From Scylla paramamosain (Eukaryota; Arthropoda; Malacostraca; Decapoda; Portunidae): DNA of 64,000 nt. Made by a program: the position numbers and the translations under genes. Of this stretch, positions 58,388 to 64,000 are shown piece after piece; position 1 is the stretch's first letter, and each line of letters begins with the position of its first letter. The DNA lies in the NCBI RefSeq assembly GCF_035594125.1, contig NC_087192.1, forward strand, positions 9,897,001-9,961,000, read 5' to 3'. The notes under the pieces were generated by a model. That model was not told where the DNA came from. It worked only from the letters and a program-made list of their open reading frames with translations, and did not search any database.

Positions 58388-60255
58388 TGAATTAAAGGTA
58401 GCCAGCCAGGCGAAGACGGACCCCAAGGCATTTCATCAGGTATACAGGACGAAGAATAAGGATACTATAGGTCCATTAAAGGCAGCAGATGGGGAGCTGG
58501 TTAGTTCTGGGGAGGAGATTAGTAAACTTCTGAATGAGTATTTTTTAACTGTCTTCACCCAGGAAAACATGCAGGATATGCCAGGTAGTGAACAGGTGTT
58601 TAGAGCAGATGAGAATGAGAAGCTGACAGATATTTCCATAACTAGGGAGATAGTGGAACAGGAGATAGATAGGCTTAAAAAGTTCAAGACACCAGGACCA
58701 GATGAAATATATCCCAGAATACTTAAGGAATGCAAAGAGATTATTAGTGAGCCGTTAGTTTCTGTCTTACGGAAATCACTGGAGTCGGGTGAGGTACCAG
58801 TAATGTGGAGGCAGGCTAATGTAGTACCCATCTTTAAGAAAGGAGATAAAACTTTAGCGTCTAATTATATACCTGTCAGCTTAACTTCAGTTGTAGGTAA
58901 AATGTTAGAGTCAATAATAGCGAGGAACATTAGGGAACATTTAGACAAAATAACTTGATAAATCAGTCACAGCATGGCTTCACGAAGGGGAAGTCTTGCC
59001 TGACAAACTTTTTACAGTACAGTTTACAGTACAGTACAGTTTTTACAGTAAGGTGTACGAAGCAGTAGATAATGGTGATAGTTATGATATCTTATATCTG
59101 GACTTTAGTAAAGCATTTGACAAGGTACCCCATCAAAGGCTCCTGAGAAAGGTTAGGGCACACGCGATGGATGGGAAGGTGTTAGGCTGGATAGGGTCAT
59201 GGCTTAGTGACAGGCGACAGAGAGTGGTAATGAACGGGTAATGAGTGGGGTCATGTAATTAGTGGGGTGCCACAGGGATCAGTATTAGGGCCATTGCTAT
59301 TTCTAATATATATCAATGACTTGGATAGTGGAATTGGTAGTGATATTAGTAAATTTGCGGATGACACAAAGATAGGTAGATTAATTAGGTCAGAATCGGA
59401 TGCCATCGCCTTGCAGGCAGATTTAGATAGAAAGAATGAATGGACGGATAGATAGAAAATGCAATTTAATATCAAGAAATGCAAAGTGCTTAGCGTAGGT
59501 AGAGGAAACCCACACAATAGGTACACATTAGACAACCAAACTCTGGTAGGTACAGGGTACGAGAAAGATTTAGGAGTTATAGTTAACTCTGAACTCCGTC
59601 CAGGGAAACAATGCATAGAAGCCAAAAACAAGGCAAATAGGGTACTAGGATTCATTTTTAGGAGTGTTAAAAGTAGAAGGGCGGAAGTAATATTAAAGTT
59701 ATACTTGGCGCTGGTCAGACCTCATCTAGACTACGCTGTGCAGTTCTAGTCCCCACATTACAGGAAAGATATAGGTCTATTAGAATGAGTACAGAGGAGA
59801 ATGACTAAAAGGATACAGGGGATGAGGAGTATTCCTTACGAGGCGAGTTTGAAGCTGTTAAATTTACATTCTTTAGAGAGACGTAGGTTAAGAGGGGGAC
59901 CTGATAGAAGTATTTAAGTGGTATAAGGGTTATAACAAGGGGGATGTAGGCAAAATTCTTAGGATCAGCAACCAGGCTAGAACAAGAAATAACGGGTACA
60001 AGCTTGAAAAATTTAGGTTGAGGAAGGAGATAGGAAAAAAATTGGTTCTCAAATAGAGTGGTAGATGAGTGGAACGGACTCAGTAATCATGTTGTTAGTG
60101 CTAGGACACTAGAGAGCTTTAAGAGAAGATTAGACAAGTTTATGGATGGTGATAATAGATGGAAATAGGTAGGTGTATTTCATACAGGGACTGCCACGTG
60201 TAAGCCTGGTCGCTTCTTGCAGCTTCCCTTATTTCTTATGTTCTTATGTTCTTAT
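58388..60255 (+). mobile_element. CR1-like LINE, 5'-truncated, unit E
   Basis: Same structure as in B without the nested fragment. RT pieces at 58569-58958, 58996-59241, 59267-59455 and 59459-59749, with FSKAFDKVPHQRL and FADDTK. Stops separate the pieces. The CAGTACAG duplication near 59015-59038 is shared with B. The 3' repeats end near 60255. Confidence 0.8.
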
Positions 60256-60569
60256 GAATCATAAAGAGTAGTGAGGTGTTCTCCCTTGCAATAAACACTG
60301 CCAGTCATCAACAATAAACCTTCACGTGATTACTAACAGTAATTACTAACCGCCCTAGGCGAAGCTGTTTGTCAAAGATTCCCAAACATGTCATGTAAAC
60401 TACTATGATGGTCTGCAGTACACTGATCACCGTTAATCAGAATCCCACACCTTACTTTTCTTTTACAGGTTTTGGTGATGTGACGTGGAACGATAAGACA
60501 CTTGAAACAAACTCCCTTTGCCTTAATAACTTGAATTTATCTAAGGCGTCCATTCTGCTGAAGCCATTA

Positions 60570-61191
60570 GGCCGGGCGCACATTGAGACGCAGGCAACAC
60601 AGGCGACACAGCACAGAGCAGGGCAGAAAACTGCATCTCACTGGTTTAAACCTAAGCACGCATATTGACACGCAGGACAGCACAGCACAGATGCAGACCT
60701 GTGTCGGCCTGCGCGACGCAGTCGTTCGAACGCAGTTTCCTGTGCCACGTGCGGCGCAGCTTGATAGCAACTCACTCTTTAGTACTCACAATGTCGTCCA
60801 CGGAGCAACTCATAGAGGCTGTTCGCCATCAAAGAGTGCTGTATGACACTAGTCATCCTGATTATATGAGAGGAACTTATAAGGACGAGTTATGGGCAAA
60901 TTCTCCATGTGTTTTCCTCTTCTCCATGTATTCACTCCTCCACACTGACCTCTTTGCTCTACAAATGTCATATAATAACATTACTTTCTCGAACTCGTTT
61001 TCTGAGTCGGAATCGGAACTAAGGTTTCCAAAGTAATTTTTGGCAACAGCCATGATCAACACTACCGCACAGGACGACAGCCTGCTTCTCAATGTGCGCA
61101 CCACGCCTGTGCTGCGCTGTGCTGCCCTGCCCTTCCCTGCCCTGCGTCTGCCCTGCTCTGTGCTGCCCTGCGTCTCAATGTGCGCCTTGCC
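60570..61191. mobile_element. 622-bp PIF/Harbinger deletion derivative, unit E
   Basis: Nearly identical to the B copy and of the same length, with the same inverted ends. TTA precedes it (60567-60569). TTATTA follows, one TTA more than in B. It splits the gag frame, which reads from 61673 and runs into the element. Confidence 0.8.
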
Positions 61192-61197
61192 TTATTA

Positions 61198-61673
61198 CAG
61201 TCTACTGTCTGATGCAAGTCCGTATCATGATACACGCATCTCTTTCCTACAGGTTTAACCTGAACAGAGTTCCCATTATTTCCTGGCTGAGAGTTTAACA
61301 CTAATTGAGTCATGGTGTTGAGACAATCCACAATGAGGCACTGAGAGGACTTCAATTCCTTCACTGTTTTTATCAGTTCACAAGGCTCACTTTTTGTCTC
61401 ACCTACATAATCAACATTAGTTGCGTTAAATGTTGCCTTCTGAAGGTTGGAACGGATGTCAGATTCCAAGTAAACGCACACATCCCTCTCCTTCAAAAGC
61501 AAGTCAATGAACACTTGTAAAAGGTTGTCCGGGTCATTTATTTGTTGAGCTTCGTGAACCCACTGGTGTCGTATGTCGACTGGGTCTCCAGCGCTGAGTC
61601 TGGTCTTCAGGACGTTGGCCTTCCTCGTGAAGGTTCGCTTTGCGGCGGCACGTTCCTTGACTAGTTTCTCCAT
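61198..61673 (-). pseudogene. BEL/Pao gag fragment, unit E
   Basis: Antisense, open from ATG at 61673 through CVYHDTDLHQTVDC, then interrupted by the Harbinger derivative. Sequence features are as for D. Confidence 0.7.
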
Positions 61674-61759
61674 GGCACTGCACTGTTGAATTGTCTCGTC
61701 CGAGGGGATGGAAAGGCCCGCCGTATACCGGATCCTTTATTGTAGATGTACTATTCAAC

Positions 61760-63071
<1,312 letters not shown>

Positions 63072-63074
<3 letters not shown>

Positions 63075-63290
63075 GTAGAGAGACCCACAGATAGATATAC
63101 GTACAGACAGGGAAAAAAATAGGTAGGTAGATGGAATGATTAATAGGCTGAGTTATTGACTGACTGGTAAAGAAATGGAGAGATGGATGGATGGAAAAAG
63201 ATATATATGCTAGACAGATAGATAAATAGATAGACAGATGGATAGATAGATAGAAAGATAGATGGATAGATGGATAGATAGGTCGATATT
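63072..63290 (+). repeat. GATA/GACA-type stretch, unit E
   Basis: Copy of 10770-11010, after the same junction as in unit B. Confidence 0.8.
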
Positions 63291-63424
63291 CCAGTCCAGT
63301 CCATATATCTATTTCATAAAAAAAATGTTATTGCTTTTTACATAATTAGAATTATGAAATAATTAAAATATGTAACATATCTTTAGCGCAATGTTGGCTC
63401 ATGGTTTTATACAAATAAAATTCT

Positions 63425-64000
63425 TTATTTTATGGCACTAATATCATTAGCTAAAAGATTCTTAAAATCATAAGAATTGAAAATACTGTGTAACATGTCA
63501 TAACAAACCTTATTGATAAACATGCATGGTTTTGTAAGTGTGCTGTATAAAGACTTTATTCTTAACCAGTTAATTATATATCCAAATATCATCTCTGCAC
63601 GCACTGTGGTCACTTTCATAATATTTTTTTTTTTTTTTTTTAATGGTCTTATGATAACCAACGGCGAACTGTTTCAGTGGTACAAATGACTTCCTCTTAC
63701 GAAACCATGATTCAGCACCATAAAAATTCAAGCAATAACAAGTAAACAACCCTGAAAACACAATTTAACTGGTATTACTAAATTTCTTCAAAATACATTT
63801 AAGCTCACTATAAAAGTTATTTCTACGTCTTATAATATTTAAATTACTATATAACCCAGATATGTCTGCTCACTAACAACATTCAGTGTTTCATTTCCCA
63901 AATATATATTAGCATTTCCTTCATAATGACTTGAATTTAGATATCATGCATGCAGATTTTTCACTGTTAATAGACAAATCCAGCGCCTTAACTTCAGTGA
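63425..64000 (-). pseudogene. Decayed LINE reverse transcriptase, unit E (cut by window end)
   Basis: 3' part of the same antisense relic. It contains the C-terminal remnant at 63661-63425, and the palm begins near the window edge. Confidence 0.7.

Overview
This window is eukaryotic nuclear DNA that is almost entirely repetitive. Short AG/GT introns, several LINE families, a BEL/Pao retrotransposon, a PIF/Harbinger remnant, tRNA-derived SINE-like pieces and very long (AT)n, (CT)n, (AC)n and (GATA)n tracts suggest an arthropod. A decapod crustacean is my best guess, from overall character and not from a search. I see no conventional single-copy host gene.

The window is a tandem series of five large units: A 1-15299, B 15300-29806, C 29807-39020, D 39021-53971 and E 53972 to the window end. 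Each begins with about 700 bp of near-identical sequence holding a tRNA-like A-box/B-box segment. Next comes a roughly 3 kb array of about 20 exon-like modules. Each module is a 40-190 nt GCA/GGA/ACA/TCA-rich block, bounded on the left by a TCTCACCCACAG-type acceptor and on the right by a GTGAGT donor, and separated from the next by 50-67 nt introns. One frame of the modules reads Gly-X-Y (Gly-Thr-Ser, Gly-Ala-Ala), like collagen, and the scattered base differences sit mostly at third positions of that frame. In B, D and E the array ends in an Ala-rich block followed by a Leu-rich hydrophobic stretch and a stop, which would suit a membrane anchor. Some modules carry stops in the Gly-X-Y frame that are shared between units, so this is either a decayed collagen-like gene or one using exon choice and frame changes. 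This array is the most interesting part of the window.

After the array the units differ. A and C continue into a polypyrimidine tract; in A a full-length LINE with two intact ORFs (5014-7362 and 7390-10248) is inserted there, and C keeps the empty site. B, D and E continue into an antisense BEL/Pao element with a CR1-like LINE inside it. B and E also share a 622-bp PIF/Harbinger derivative inserted in the Pao gag, and D has the empty site. B alone carries a further LINE fragment. A, B, C and E then have a decayed antisense LINE relic, and A, B and C follow it with a (CT)n tract, a CR1-like 3' fragment and a SINE flanked by dinucleotide repeats. D lacks that block, apparently through a junction between dinucleotide tracts, and instead holds a nearly intact antisense LINE (about 49354-53924). 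These shared and private insertions give a relative order of events for the tandem family.

Module coordinates and frames were counted by hand. Family names rest on motifs I recognise, not on database searches.
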